Source: CAYLPJ01 sp964385465
Lineage (GTDB): Bacteria > Planctomycetota > Phycisphaerae > SM23-33
Length of the DNA: 64,000 nucleotides
Direction: 5' to 3'
NCBI GenBank assembly: GCA_964385465.1
Contig: CAYLPJ010000022.1
Location: forward strand, 20,293-84,292
The translations under genes were made by a program, and so were the position numbers. Positions 16,720 to 24,976 of the stretch are shown in pieces. Every line of letters starts with the position of its first letter. Position 1 is the stretch's first letter. The notes beneath the pieces were generated by a model. That model made no database searches, was not told the DNA's origin, and saw only the letters and a list, made by a program, of their open reading frames with translations.

Positions 16720-17880
16720 TCATGACCGGTCTCCGTTGCGTTGGTGCTCGAGGACGTCCCGGTAGATGGACAGGTACTGCTCGGCGACGCGCTGCCATGT
16801 GAAGTGTCGGGCCTTCGCCTCCGCCGCGTCGGCCATCGCACGATAGGCGCCGGGATCGTCGGCCAGATCGGCGACCGTGTCGGCTAGCGTCTCGGCGCGG
16901 GCGTCGACGACAACGCCGTTGCCGTCGATCAACTCGGCGGTACCCTCACAGCGAGTGGTCACGATGGGCAGGCCCGAGGCCATCGCCTCCAGCATGGCGT
17001 TGCTCATGCCCTCCGAGACGCTCGCCGACACGTACACGTCGTGCTCGCGGTAGAGCTCGGGCATCCGCTCCTCCGAGACGATGCCCGGCATCGCCACATA
17101 TGCCTCGGCTCCGCGGTCGCGGACGACTTGGCGCAGCTCGTCGGCCAGCCCGCCCCCGCCGGCGATCGTCAGCGTCGCCTCCGTCCGGCGCCGCAGGTGC
17201 ATCAGGGCGTCGATGATCATGTCGATCCGCTTGCTTGCCGAGAGGCGCCCGACGGTCAGCAGGCGCAGGCGCCCCGGCTGCGGCTCCCGCCCGGCGGGAT
17301 GGAACCGCTCGGTGTCGACGCCGTTGGGCACGACGCCGATCTCCAGTTCCGGGCAGAGGAGCAGCGCCCGGTCGCGCAGGCCGGCACTGCAGGCGTAGAC
17401 GCCCTCGGCCCGTCGCCAGATGCGCCGGAACAGAGGGGCGAGGACCTTGTAGTCCAGCGAGAACCGCGCGTTCAGACCCGGCACGTCGGAGCCGCGCAGC
17501 GAGAGAATGTACGGCAGCCGCCGGGCCCGCCACCAGGTCACCATGCCGGTCGGGAAGCCGAAGAAGGCGTGGGCGAGGTCGTACCGGGTTTCGGCCAGGA
17601 GACGCCGGTATGCGCCCGACGCCCGCCACAGCCAGGTGAGCACCTCCGGACGCGTCCAGCACTGAAGCTGCTTCTTCTTGAGGCCCAGGCGAAGGATGCG
17701 GATGTTCTCGGCGGGACGTTCCTCGAACCGCCCCGGTTCCGGCGCGGCGGTCAGCACGTCGATGGTCAGGTCCGGGCGCCCGGCCAGCTCATCGAGAATT
17801 CGCCGGTGCGCGCGCCCCGCCCCGCCGCCGATCGGAGGGAACTCGTAGTTGAGCATCAGGATGCGCAGGGGTTCGGCCAT
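16720..17880 (-). CDS. GT4-family glycosyltransferase
   Basis: This 386-residue GT-B transferase begins with the Rossmann strand ILMLNYEFPP and a Gly-rich loop GGGAGRAHRR. Its donor half carries LLTVGRLSASKRIDMI, VVPNGVDTERF and the E-x7-E motif in SEGMSNAMLEAMASG, all intact, unlike the other GT4 in this cluster. It is expected to add a sugar, probably from a nucleotide donor, during polysaccharide synthesis. Its start overlaps the stop of the upstream GT39-like gene as ATGA, so the two are translated together. Confidence 0.9.
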   Translation of the reverse strand: MAEPLRILMLNYEFPPIGGGAGRAHRRILDELAGRPDLTIDVLTAAPEPGRFEERPAENIRILRLGLKKKQLQCWTRPEVLTWLWRASGAYRRLLAETRYDLAHAFFGFPTGMVTWWRARRLPYILSLRGSDVPGLNARFSLDYKVLAPLFRRIWRRAEGVYACSAGLRDRALLLCPELEIGVVPNGVDTERFHPAGREPQPGRLRLLTVGRLSASKRIDMIIDALMHLRRRTEATLTIAGGGGLADELRQVVRDRGAEAYVAMPGIVSEERMPELYREHDVYVSASVSEGMSNAMLEAMASGLPIVTTRCEGTAELIDGNGVVVDARAETLADTVADLADDPGAYRAMADAAEAKARHFTWQRVAEQYLSIYRDVLEHQRNGDRS

Positions 17881-19730
17881 CAGCCCGCCTTGCGCTGGAA
17901 CACCACGTGAGGACCGAGGACCCCCACGACCTTGTAGTGCTCGCGGATGTAGTCCCGCAATGGCTTCATCGTCTTGAACCGTTCGGCCTCGGCGGGATCG
18001 ATCCTCTCGGCCAGCAGGTTCGCGTACTGCCGCTCGTACCGGCCGACGACGGCGGGATCGGGCGGCAGGGGCTTGCCCCGGATCAACGGCCAGAGTTCCA
18101 GCGGCGGGCGGTCCCAGGGGAAATGGAGCTTGCGGGAATCCACGATGAACTTCGGCCGGTGCTCGCGGAAGGAGTCCAGGATCTCCGCGACCATCTTCGC
18201 GAGTTGCTCGGGAGATCGCACGTGCATCTCACTGGTGACCGCGGCCGGGGCGCAGCTCATGCGTCCCGCCTCGACATAGATCCCCGGGTACCAGCCCCAG
18301 ACGTAGATGCGGTCATCCGGCTGGGTGCGTTCGCGGATGTGCTGGCCGACAGCCTGCCAGGCCGTGGCCTGCTCCCGGTCTTGCTGCTCGGCCACCTCGT
18401 CGATCCGCTGGAGATAGCCGCGGCGCTTCTCGGGGTACTTCGACCCGCTGTGCGGGCTGTGTGAGAAGCCGAAGAAGATCGGCCAGGCTTGGGCGACCAG
18501 GACGACCAAGATGATGACACCGAGGCTGTCCCACAAGCGGGGCCGCCGACTGGACCGACGGGCGTCGAGAAACTGGGCCACCAGCCAGGCGCCGAGCGCT
18601 GCCCCCGAGGCCGTCAGGGGAATGAAGTACTGCTCGTAGGACCGCGGGCTGATCCATACGAAGCTCATATCCAGGACCCACCAGAGACCCAGCGGCAGGA
18701 TCAAGCTCTCGTAGGACCGGGGTTTCGCCATCTCCCCACGCCGGATGAGGCGGATGACGGCGCGGACGACAGCCGTCAGCAGCGCGCCGATCGCCAGCAA
18801 CACCGGAACGGCCAGGGCCCAGTAGTACCGCAGGTTCCGCGCGGCCTGCTCGGCGAAGGGAATCAACTGGCGGGACTTTGTGACGTAGCCCCCGGTCGCT
18901 TTCCCGCTGGCGGGCAGCAGGAACAGGAGGATCGAGACGAACGGAAAATAGCCTCCCGGCGCGCCGTGGACGGCCAGCCAGACCACCACCGGCGCCAGAC
19001 TCGCCGCGCCCCCCGCCAGCAGCAGCAAGACGTCGGTGCCGGCTCGCTTCCATGTCTTGTCGCTGAAGAGCGGCTGGGCGATCGCAAACAGCCCGATCGC
19101 CGCCATCGCCGACGTGCCGGTCTGCTTGAACAACGGAGCCCACACGGCCGTCGCCCCGGCCAGCAGAGCCCACCACCAGCGTCCTCCGGTGAGGCGGATG
19201 AGGAAGCAACTCATCCCCAGCACCATGAACGCGACGAGATACTGCTCCTTGACGTTGCCGAACTTCGCGACCAACGGGGCCGAGAGGTACGTCGCGGCCA
19301 CGATCACACCCGCGCCGGCGGCGAGTGGAGAGCCCAGCGCCCGGCGCAGGGCCAGGAACATCAGCACCAGCGCGGCGGCTTGGAGAAGCGCCTGGATGAC
19401 TTGCGGGCCCGTCTCGCTGAACCCGAACAGCGCCACGCCCAGCATGTTGACCAGCAGCGTGCCGACCTGCGCTCCCGGCTTCTCGTCAACGCCGATCTGT
19501 GCCCCGTCCAGGACGCGCCTGGCGGAGTGAACGTACGCGGCGCTGTCGAACGGCCCCGGCGTGCCGAACTCGATGTATTTGCCCGCCACGAACGGCAAGG
19601 CGGCGAGAACGGCGATCAGGAGGATCGCCCACCGCGGAACCGGCGATGCCGACGTCGCGTTGACGTCAGCCCGTGGCGCGGTCTTGGGGGGCTTGCTCTT
19701 GCGGGTGCTCCGGGTCATCGAGGTCTCCAC
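17880..19730 (-). CDS. GT39/ArnT-like membrane glycosyltransferase
   Basis: A 616-residue polytopic protein with a short basic, Pro-rich cytosolic N-terminus, about eleven hydrophobic helices, and a soluble C-terminal domain of some 170 residues. The first extracytoplasmic loop contains GTPGPFDSAAYVHSARRVLDG, where an acidic residue and aromatic neighbours recall the catalytic loop of the PMT/ArnT family. Such enzymes use polyprenyl-phosphate sugars on the outer face of the membrane. The GT2 gene directly upstream, related to polyprenyl-phosphate sugar synthases, could supply that donor. Its start overlaps the end of the GT2 gene by 65 bases; the second ATG (19718) would still overlap. Confidence 0.75.
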   Translation of the reverse strand: METSMTRSTRKSKPPKTAPRADVNATSASPVPRWAILLIAVLAALPFVAGKYIEFGTPGPFDSAAYVHSARRVLDGAQIGVDEKPGAQVGTLLVNMLGVALFGFSETGPQVIQALLQAAALVLMFLALRRALGSPLAAGAGVIVAATYLSAPLVAKFGNVKEQYLVAFMVLGMSCFLIRLTGGRWWWALLAGATAVWAPLFKQTGTSAMAAIGLFAIAQPLFSDKTWKRAGTDVLLLLAGGAASLAPVVVWLAVHGAPGGYFPFVSILLFLLPASGKATGGYVTKSRQLIPFAEQAARNLRYYWALAVPVLLAIGALLTAVVRAVIRLIRRGEMAKPRSYESLILPLGLWWVLDMSFVWISPRSYEQYFIPLTASGAALGAWLVAQFLDARRSSRRPRLWDSLGVIILVVLVAQAWPIFFGFSHSPHSGSKYPEKRRGYLQRIDEVAEQQDREQATAWQAVGQHIRERTQPDDRIYVWGWYPGIYVEAGRMSCAPAAVTSEMHVRSPEQLAKMVAEILDSFREHRPKFIVDSRKLHFPWDRPPLELWPLIRGKPLPPDPAVVGRYERQYANLLAERIDPAEAERFKTMKPLRDYIREHYKVVGVLGPHVVFQRKAG

Positions 19731-20709
19731 CGCTGTCGGGGCCGCCGAGAATGTCCCGGATCACGTAGATCGGCCGGCCCTGGGACTCATGGTACGTCCT
19801 GACCATGATTTCGGCCAACAGTCCCATCAAGATGAATTGGACCGACATCATGATCAGCAGCGCCGTCAGGACGAGCAGCGGGTTGCGGTTCATCGCGAAC
19901 GGCGGCTCGGAGATGAACTTCTGCCAGAGCACCGTCACGCCGCTGACCACCGCGCCGAAGCCGCAGACAAGGCCCGTGCCCCCGAAGACGTAGATCGGCT
20001 TGGTGGAATACGAGCCGAGAAACCGCACCGTGATCAGATCCAGGACCACCTTCGTCGTTCGGGCGAGCCCGTACTTGGACGTGCCGGCCAGACGGGGACG
20101 GTGGTTCACCTCCGTCTCGCAGATCCTCGCCCCGCTCCACTTCGCCAGCGCCGGGATGAACCGGTGCATCTCGCCGTACAGCCGCGTCGCCTCCAGCACC
20201 TCCCGGCGGTAGACCTTCAGCGAGCAGCCGAAATCGTGGATCTTCACACCCGTCGACCGCGAGATGATCCGGTTGGCGATCAACGACGGCAGCCGACGGG
20301 TCAGCCCCTTGTCCTTCCGGTCCCGACGCCAGCCGCTGACGATGTCGTACCCCTCGCGACAGCGCGCGACCATGCCGGGGATGTCGGCCGGGTCGTTCTG
20401 GAGGTCCGCGTCAAGGGGTACGACAAACTGCCCGCGGGCCATGTCGAACCCTGCGCTCATCGCGGCGGTCTGTCCGAAGTTGCGGCGGAACCGGATGACC
20501 TTCGCCCGCGAGTCGGCGGCGTGGACCTCTTTGAGCCGCTCGAAGCCGGCGTCGGTGCTGCCGTCGTCCACATAGAGGACCTCATAGGAGAACTTCCCGT
20601 CCAGCGCCGCGGTGATCTGGCGGTGCAGTTCCGGAATGTTCTCTTCCTCGTTGTAGACCGGCACGACCACGGACAGGTCGCACGGAGGCTGTGGCTGTGC
20701 GTCGCTCAT
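19666..20709 (-). CDS. GT2 glycosyltransferase, polyprenyl-phosphate sugar synthase-like
   Basis: A 347-residue GT-A enzyme of the DPM1/ArnC/GtrB-like group. The N-terminal domain has LSVVVPVYNEEENI, DDGSTD, and the metal-binding DAD in VPLDADLQ. Conserved NFGQTAAMSAGFD and a basic WRRDRKD follow. Two hydrophobic helices near the C-terminus (about residues 235-310) anchor it to the membrane, as in ArnC and GtrB. The expected product is a polyprenyl-phosphate-linked sugar, which the GT39-like enzyme encoded next could use. The ATG at 20709 is chosen; the frame extends slightly upstream but without a good start. The 3' end overlaps the next gene. Confidence 0.88.
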   Translation of the reverse strand: MSDAQPQPPCDLSVVVPVYNEEENIPELHRQITAALDGKFSYEVLYVDDGSTDAGFERLKEVHAADSRAKVIRFRRNFGQTAAMSAGFDMARGQFVVPLDADLQNDPADIPGMVARCREGYDIVSGWRRDRKDKGLTRRLPSLIANRIISRSTGVKIHDFGCSLKVYRREVLEATRLYGEMHRFIPALAKWSGARICETEVNHRPRLAGTSKYGLARTTKVVLDLITVRFLGSYSTKPIYVFGGTGLVCGFGAVVSGVTVLWQKFISEPPFAMNRNPLLVLTALLIMMSVQFILMGLLAEIMVRTYHESQGRPIYVIRDILGGPDSGGDLDDPEHPQEQAPQDRATG

Positions 20710-20793
20710 GGGCCGGATCGTACCTGACGCCGGCAGGGGTGTAAATCCCCTTCTCCCCGGCACAGGCCAGCCACCCCGCCGCGAGCCCGGGGC

Positions 20794-21591
20794 TCAGCGG
20801 GACTTCTTCCCCCGCCCCCCGCGGCGAACGGCGCCCGGCGGGCGGCCGGTCAGGCGGCGGAAGAGGTGGGAGAGGTGGCTGGCGTCGGCGAGGCCCACGC
20901 GGGCGGCGATGGCCTCGAGGGGCAGGTCGGTGCGGCGGAGAAGGTCGCCGGCGGCGTCGACGCGCATCTGGCTGACCAGCCGCATCGGCGTCGTACCCGT
21001 GGCCTCGCGAAACGTGCGGGCGAAGTGGAAACGGCTCAGCCCGGCCTCGGCGGCCAGGTCGTCCAGCGCGATCCGTCCGGTGAGATTCCTGCGGATGTAC
21101 CGCCGGATCCGCCCGGGCAGGTCTCCCGCCGCCGGGTTGGCCAGCCGACCCAACTCGTGCAGCGCCGTCTGCGCCAACGCCGCCACCGCCCGCCGGTCGG
21201 CCGGGCCGGACGACGGATGCAGGTCCAGGACCCACTCCAACTGATGCCGCAACCTCTCGTTACGGTCGAAACGCACCTCCGGCCCGGCCAGCCGGCCAAG
21301 CCTCTCGCCGCCGCAAAACAGCAGCGAGATCGTCTCCAGCCGCTCTCCCCCGACCGCGGCCGGGGCATGGTCGAGGTCGCCCGGGTAGATCATCACGTCT
21401 CCGGCCCGGCCGCTAAGGGCCCTGCCGCCGACCGCCGTGCGGACCTGCCCGCGGACGACAAGGACCATCTCGTGGGCCCCCTCGTGGCGATGCGGTCCCC
21501 CGACCCACTGCCACTCGAAGAGGTAGTGGATGCAGTCGACGAACTCCATGTCGTCCGGCGCAGCGTTGCGTGTCATGACCGGTCGGGGCAT
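20794..21591 (-). CDS. AraC-family transcriptional regulator
   Basis: A 265-residue regulator with an N-terminal cupin-like sensor domain (HRHEGAHEMVLVV and PGDLDHAPA, a typical sugar-binding AraC N-domain) and two C-terminal helix-turn-helix units (LDDLAAEAGLSRFHFARTF and AIAARVGLADASHLSHLF). It is transcribed away from the aldo/keto reductase that opens the catabolic run, and repeated TGATAGCAA half-sites lie just upstream of its start. It therefore probably controls that run and itself in response to a sugar or glycan fragment. The ATG at 21591 is the first good start. Confidence 0.9.
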   Translation of the reverse strand: MPRPVMTRNAAPDDMEFVDCIHYLFEWQWVGGPHRHEGAHEMVLVVRGQVRTAVGGRALSGRAGDVMIYPGDLDHAPAAVGGERLETISLLFCGGERLGRLAGPEVRFDRNERLRHQLEWVLDLHPSSGPADRRAVAALAQTALHELGRLANPAAGDLPGRIRRYIRRNLTGRIALDDLAAEAGLSRFHFARTFREATGTTPMRLVSQMRVDAAGDLLRRTDLPLEAIAARVGLADASHLSHLFRRLTGRPPGAVRRGGRGKKSR

Positions 21592-21613
21592 CCGACGCCC
21601 TCGCTCCTGCGAC

Positions 21614-21660
21614 TGATAGCAACATGAGACAAAATGATAGCAATCCCAGACGTTGTATCA
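21614..21660. promoter_or_regulatory. Repeated half-sites, probable AraC-type operator
   Basis: TGATAGCAA occurs at 21614-21622 and again at 21635-21643 in direct orientation. The two are exactly 21 bases apart, about two helical turns. An inverted near-copy (GTTGTATCA, reading TGATACAAC on the other strand) lies at 21652-21660. Paired direct half-sites with this spacing are typical for AraC dimers. The array lies between the divergent regulator and the first catabolic gene in the only AT-richer patch of the spacer. Confidence 0.55.
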
Positions 21661-21875
21661 CACCGCATGGATACTTCACAATGCGTCACCCCGGGCCCTG
21701 GCGGACCCAAAGGGCCCGCCGCCAACCAGAGCAAGCAGCGGCAAGACCCGGGACGCCGGGCCGCGGGCGATTGACGCGTCCGGCCCCGAACGCGACACGG
21801 GTGCGGGGCTGAACCGGAGCCGAGGCAACCGCGGCCCCGCGCGAAGACGGCCGCTGAGGATCAAGGAGACCGTAG

Positions 21876-22838
21876 ATGCACTACCGACGCTTGGGAGATT
21901 CCGGCCTGAAGGTCAGCGCGATCTCGCTGGGATCGTGGCTGACGTTCGGGCAATCCGTCGACGACGAGACCACCGAGGCCTGCATGGCGGCCGCTTACGA
22001 CGCCGGGGTGAACTTCTTCGACGGGGCGGAGGCCTACGGGCCCTACGCCGCCGAGGAGGCCATGGGCCGCGTGCTGCGGAAGAAGGGCTGGCCGCGCGAC
22101 TCGCTGATCCTCTCGGGGAAGGTGAGCATCCGCTGCGGCCGCCAACCGACGCAGCGCGGACTCAGCCGCAAGCACCTGGTGGAGTGCTGCGACGCGACCT
22201 GCCGGCGGTTGGGCGTGGAGTACCTGGACCTGTTCTTCTGCCACCGCCCCGACCCGGACACGCCGCTGGAGGAGATCGTCCACACCATGAACGAGTTGAT
22301 CCGGCGCGGACGGATCTTCTACTGGGGCACCAGCGAGTTCGAGCCCGCCGACCTGATGCGAATGCACGCGATCGCCGAGAAGGCGAACCTTGTCGGGCCG
22401 CTGATGGAGCAGACGGGGCACAACATGCTCGGGCGCGAGCGCGTCGAGCGCGACCTGCTGCCGCTGCTTACCGGCCACGGAATGGGCACGACGATCTACT
22501 GCCCGCTGGCGGGGGGAATCCTGACGGGCAAATACAACGAGGGCATCCCGGACGACAGCCGCATCGGCCAGTCCGACCAGGACTGGCTCAAGAAGTCCCT
22601 CACCGAGGAGAAGCTCGCAAAGGCCCGCGCCCTGGCGGACCTCGCCGGCGAGATGGGCCTGGCCATGCCCACGCTGGCGCTGGCGTGGTGCCTGAGGAAT
22701 CCCCACGTCAGCACGGCGATCACGGGGGCGACGAAACCCGAGCACGTCACCGAGAACGTCAAGGCCCCCGACGCCGTGGAACAGCTCACCGACGACGTCA
22801 TGGCAAGGATCGAGGACATCCTCGCCAACAAGCCCTGA
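21876..22838 (+). CDS. Aldo/keto reductase, Kv-beta/YghZ-like
   Basis: A 320-residue NAD(P)H-dependent oxidoreductase. It reads as a complete TIM barrel: YRRLGDSGLKVSAISLG at the N-terminus, the catalytic-Asp/Tyr region NFFDGAEAYGPYAAEEAMG, and the NADP-binding tail TGATKPEHVTENV. Overall it is closest to the potassium-channel beta-subunit-like AKR group. AAGGAG at 21863-21868 sets the ATG. As first gene of a run followed by an enolase-type enzyme and a dehydrogenase, it may oxidise or reduce the sugar freed by upstream glycosidases. The substrate is not known. Confidence 0.9.
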   Translation: MHYRRLGDSGLKVSAISLGSWLTFGQSVDDETTEACMAAAYDAGVNFFDGAEAYGPYAAEEAMGRVLRKKGWPRDSLILSGKVSIRCGRQPTQRGLSRKHLVECCDATCRRLGVEYLDLFFCHRPDPDTPLEEIVHTMNELIRRGRIFYWGTSEFEPADLMRMHAIAEKANLVGPLMEQTGHNMLGRERVERDLLPLLTGHGMGTTIYCPLAGGILTGKYNEGIPDDSRIGQSDQDWLKKSLTEEKLAKARALADLAGEMGLAMPTLALAWCLRNPHVSTAITGATKPEHVTENVKAPDAVEQLTDDVMARIEDILANKP

Positions 22839-22846
22839 GGGACCCC

Positions 22847-23905
22847 ATGAAGATCGCCCGCGTCGAGTGGATCGAGTACGACCGACGCACGGACAGGACG
22901 CAAGGCAAGCCCAAACGCTCGCTGGTCTGCCGCATCGTCGCCGATGACGGAGCCGAGGGCGTCTGCGACCTGCCCATGTGGCACGGCGACCGCTGCGGGG
23001 CCGACCTCCGCGCGCCGGTCACGGCCGCCCTGCTGGGGCGCGACCCGTTGGCCCGCGAGGAGCTGTGGAACGACCTCTACGCGGCACGGCTCTCGCTGGT
23101 GCTGATCAGCTATGCCGACGTGGCCCTGTGGGACCTCGCCGGTCGGCTGGAGGGCAAGCCCGTCCACGCCTTGCTGGGCGAGGGCACGCAACGGAAGCGG
23201 ATCGCGGTCTACAAGAGCACGCCGTTCAACGTCGGGCCGCCGCAGGCCTACGCCGACGACGCGGTCCGTACGCGCGAGGAGGGCTACCGCGGCTACAAGA
23301 TCCACCCCTACCGCGACTGGCAGGGGCCCAACGACGCCGAGAAAGACATCCCGGTCTACATCGCCGTCCGCGAGGCCGTCGGCGACGACTGGCCGTTGAT
23401 GTGCGATAACTTCTGGTCCTACGACTTCGACCAGGCCCTTCGGGTGGGGCACGTGCTGGACGGGCTGGGCTACGCGTGGTACGAGTCCCCCATGCCCGAG
23501 AACGACCAGTGGATCGACCGGTACGTGCGGCTGCGCCAGGAGCTCCGCACGCCGATCTGCGCCCCCGAGACGGCCGAGGGCGCCCACGAGGTCCGCGCCC
23601 GCTGGCTCGACGCCGGCGCGACGGACATGGGGCGGCTGGACGTGTTCTACGGCGGCATCACCTCGTGCTGGAAAGTCGCAAAGGACTGCCAACGCCGCGG
23701 CGTGGCGATGGACCTGCACTGCGCCCTCTGGCCGCACCTCCAGGTCTTCGGCGCGACGACCGACGCGGCGATCCCGTACATGGAAGGCTACGGCGGCGCG
23801 ATGCGGTACGAGCTGGATGCCGACGGGTGCGTGGCCATCCCCGACGCGCCGGGCGTGGGCTACGATCTGGACTGGGAGTTCATCCGGGCCGCCCGGGTGG
23901 GCTGA
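22847..23905 (+). CDS. Mandelate racemase/muconate lactonizing-type enzyme (enolase superfamily)
   Basis: A 352-residue member of the enolase superfamily, a group dominated by acid-sugar dehydratases and racemases. After the capping domain, the barrel shows the Lys motif GYKIHPY and three metal ligands: Asp in MCDNFWSYDF (about residue 187), Glu in YESPMPEND (about 214) and Glu in APETAEG (about 240). A DLHCALWPH segment lies where the catalytic His is often found. In this setting it most likely dehydrates a sugar acid produced by the neighbouring oxidoreductases. The ATG at 22847 follows the aldo/keto reductase stop by eight bases. The specific acid sugar cannot be assigned. Confidence 0.88.
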   Translation: MKIARVEWIEYDRRTDRTQGKPKRSLVCRIVADDGAEGVCDLPMWHGDRCGADLRAPVTAALLGRDPLAREELWNDLYAARLSLVLISYADVALWDLAGRLEGKPVHALLGEGTQRKRIAVYKSTPFNVGPPQAYADDAVRTREEGYRGYKIHPYRDWQGPNDAEKDIPVYIAVREAVGDDWPLMCDNFWSYDFDQALRVGHVLDGLGYAWYESPMPENDQWIDRYVRLRQELRTPICAPETAEGAHEVRARWLDAGATDMGRLDVFYGGITSCWKVAKDCQRRGVAMDLHCALWPHLQVFGATTDAAIPYMEGYGGAMRYELDADGCVAIPDAPGVGYDLDWEFIRAARVG

Positions 23906-23918
23906 ACGGGAGCAGGCT

Positions 23919-24965
23919 GTGGCACGGTACGCGCTGGATTCGCTGATCGACTGCGGCACGCGGTTGCTGACGGCCAAGGGGCTGTCGGCGGACCGCGCCC
24001 GGCCGGTGGCCCGTGCGCAGGTGGAAGTGCACGCTTTCGGCGTCACGACACACGGGCTGACCGTGCTGCTGAACCTTGTCGACCGCGTCGGCGACGACAT
24101 CGACCCCGCCGCAACGCCGGCCACCGTCCACGATACAGGCGCCGTGGCCGCCATCGACGGCCGGGGGCGTCTCAGCGTCGAGTGCCTCCAGGCCGCCCGC
24201 GACGTCGCCGGGGACAAGGCGCGGCAGTTCGGCGTGGGGTTCGTCTCGGCGGTGGATTGCGGCTGGGCGGGCGCGTTGGGCTACCACCTCTCCGCCCTCG
24301 CCCGCGAGGGCCTGCTGGCCATGGCCTGGGCCCAGACCTCCAACTGGACGGGCGTGGCACCGTTTGGCGGGCGCGAGGCGCGGCTGGGAACCAACCCGCT
24401 GGCACTGAGCTTTCCCGCCGGGGACGATCCCGCCGTGGCGGACTTCTCCACGTCGGTGATCTCCAACGGCAAGGTCCGCCGATGGCGGCGATCCGGTCAC
24501 CGACCGCCCGAGCCGATGTTCCTGGACGCCCAAGGCCGGCCCAGCGACGACCCGGGCGTCATGGGCGAGGAGGGCACGATCCTGCCGTTCGGCGGATTGC
24601 AGAGGGGCTTCCGGGGCACGATGCTGGCGCTGTGGGCCGAGGCCCTCACCGCCGCAGCCGGGGGCAGGCCGACCAACGCCGACGGCGAGGGCGGGCAGAA
24701 CCTCCACGTGCTCTGCCTGGACCCCGCCGCCCTCGCCGGTCGGGACCACTGCGAGGCCGTCACGCGGAAGATGATCGAGTACGTCCTCTCCAGCGCCCCG
24801 GCCCCCGGCCGGGACGGGCCGACGCTCGCCGGCAGGCGCGGCTGGCGTGCCCTGGCCCATGCCCGACACGACGGCCTGGATCTCGACGACCACGCCGCCG
24901 GCGAACTCCGCCGACGCTGCCAAGCCCTTGGTGTCCCCCTGCCCGAAGAGATGCCGCCGACCTGA
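23919..24965 (+). CDS. Malate/L-lactate dehydrogenase-type (Ldh_2) oxidoreductase
   Basis: A 348-residue enzyme of the Ldh_2 family, NAD(P)-dependent and including malate, ureidoglycolate, 2,3-diketo-L-gulonate and hydroxyproline-pathway enzymes. The N-terminal ARAQVEVHAFGVTTHGL contains the conserved His pair region. GTNPLALSFP and VADFSTSVISNGKV match the nucleotide-binding part of the family. It starts with GTG at 23919 after CGGGAG, 13 bases downstream of the enolase-type gene, and would act on a 2-oxo- or 2-hydroxyacid formed by that enzyme. This order (AKR, enolase-type, Ldh_2) resembles nonphosphorylating sugar-acid breakdown. Confidence 0.87.
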   Translation: MARYALDSLIDCGTRLLTAKGLSADRARPVARAQVEVHAFGVTTHGLTVLLNLVDRVGDDIDPAATPATVHDTGAVAAIDGRGRLSVECLQAARDVAGDKARQFGVGFVSAVDCGWAGALGYHLSALAREGLLAMAWAQTSNWTGVAPFGGREARLGTNPLALSFPAGDDPAVADFSTSVISNGKVRRWRRSGHRPPEPMFLDAQGRPSDDPGVMGEEGTILPFGGLQRGFRGTMLALWAEALTAAAGGRPTNADGEGGQNLHVLCLDPAALAGRDHCEAVTRKMIEYVLSSAPAPGRDGPTLAGRRGWRALAHARHDGLDLDDHAAGELRRRCQALGVPLPEEMPPT

Positions 24966-24976
24966 AAGGACCCGAG

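Noticed and set aside
15498..16802. Plus-strand frame of 434 codons opposite the second PaaK-like gene
   Set aside because: The minus strand has full adenylate-forming motifs, while the plus frame is His/Arg/Val-rich without any motif.
21653..22846. Extending the enolase-type protein upstream over the aldo/keto reductase gene
   Set aside because: The frame is open but Arg/Gly-rich; the protein's normal N-terminus begins at ATG 22847.
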